Part shown: positions 33,622 to 33,635 of the stretch, one piece after another
Position numbering within the stretch: the stretch's first letter is position 1
Layout: each line of letters opens with the position of its first letter
Source of the DNA: Bacillota bacterium
GTDB taxonomy: Bacteria; Bacillota; UBA4882; UBA8346
Direction of reading: 5' to 3'
Assembly: GCA_012735315.1 (NCBI GenBank)
Contig: JAAYHS010000067.1
Span: 1-33,635, forward strand
Length of the DNA stretch: 33,635 nt
Made by a program: the position numbers and the translations under genes
The notes under the pieces: generated by a model
Database searches by the model: none
Told to the model about the DNA's origin: nothing
What the model saw: the letters and a program-made list of their open reading frames with translations, nothing else

Positions 33622-33635
33622 AAGAATACCGCAAA
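33610..33635 (+). CDS. Start of an unidentified plus-strand gene, cut by the window edge
   Basis: ATG GCT TAC CAT AAG AAT ACC GCA... encodes MAYHKNTA before the window ends. AAAGGAG lies nine to ten bases upstream. Too little remains to identify the product; the self-complementary leader is reminiscent of translational control in transposase genes, but this is only a guess. Confidence 0.4.

Overview
The window (about 33.6 kb, moderate GC) reads as chromosome of an anaerobic, spore-forming member of the Bacillota. The sporulation pair spmA/spmB, whiA, divIVA, sepF, a CggR-controlled glycolytic operon, class III (oxygen-sensitive) ribonucleotide reductase and frequent TTG starts behind strong GGAGG sites all point that way. 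One small secreted protein ends like an outer-membrane beta-barrel (C-terminal ...VYRF), so a diderm Bacillota lineage (Limnochordia/Hydrogenispora-like) is possible; this is inference. Most genes lie on the minus strand. No rRNA, tRNA or CRISPR array was found.

Layout, left to right. (1) 74-1365: ackA with its own promoter and terminator. (2) 1548-3480: a three-gene unit (hotdog thioesterase, HD hydrolase, TrmB-type regulator) behind a multi-hairpin leader that ends in an attenuator-like terminator. (3) 3486-5200: a chemoreceptor with a C-terminal two-CW cysteine domain and a sigma-D-like promoter. (4) 5259-13270: the glycolytic operon cggR-gap-pgk-tpiA-gpmI-eno-secG, read right to left. A tandem CggR operator lies at its promoter, and several palindromic repeats sit in its spacers. 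(5) 13262-15637: whiA divergent from spmA-spmB. (6) 15689-20100: a large secreted protein (seven FG-GAP repeats, six Ig-like repeats, a His/Asp/Lys-rich tail) under a class I cyclic-di-GMP riboswitch, then the barrel-like protein. (7) 20150-30370: an eleven-gene run nrdR-nrdD-nrdG-pgeF-(HlyD-like)-(PhoH/PIN)-yggS-sepF-proC-ylmH-divIVA, apparently driven from one promoter carrying two NrdR boxes. (8) 30413-31100: an orphan, frame-broken relic resembling tail-assembly genes of contractile injection systems. (9) 31238-32281: a duplicated SpeD-like protein with its own promoter and a long hairpin leader. (10) 32353-33500: an HD-GYP protein with altered signature residues, then the start of a plus-strand gene whose start codon can be masked by its leader.

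How it fits together: glycolysis (GAPDH to enolase) and acetate kinase form the energy core, with CggR sensing glycolytic flux. The nrd/ylm run places dNTP supply and division/septum factors on one transcript. Cyclic-di-GMP is a second theme: a GEMM-I riboswitch in front of an adhesin-like secreted protein, plus an HD-GYP protein of the phosphodiesterase family. The least explained pieces are the structured leaders before the thioesterase, spmA, HD-GYP and edge genes, the injection-system relic, and a dispersed palindrome present in two copies with paired base changes.
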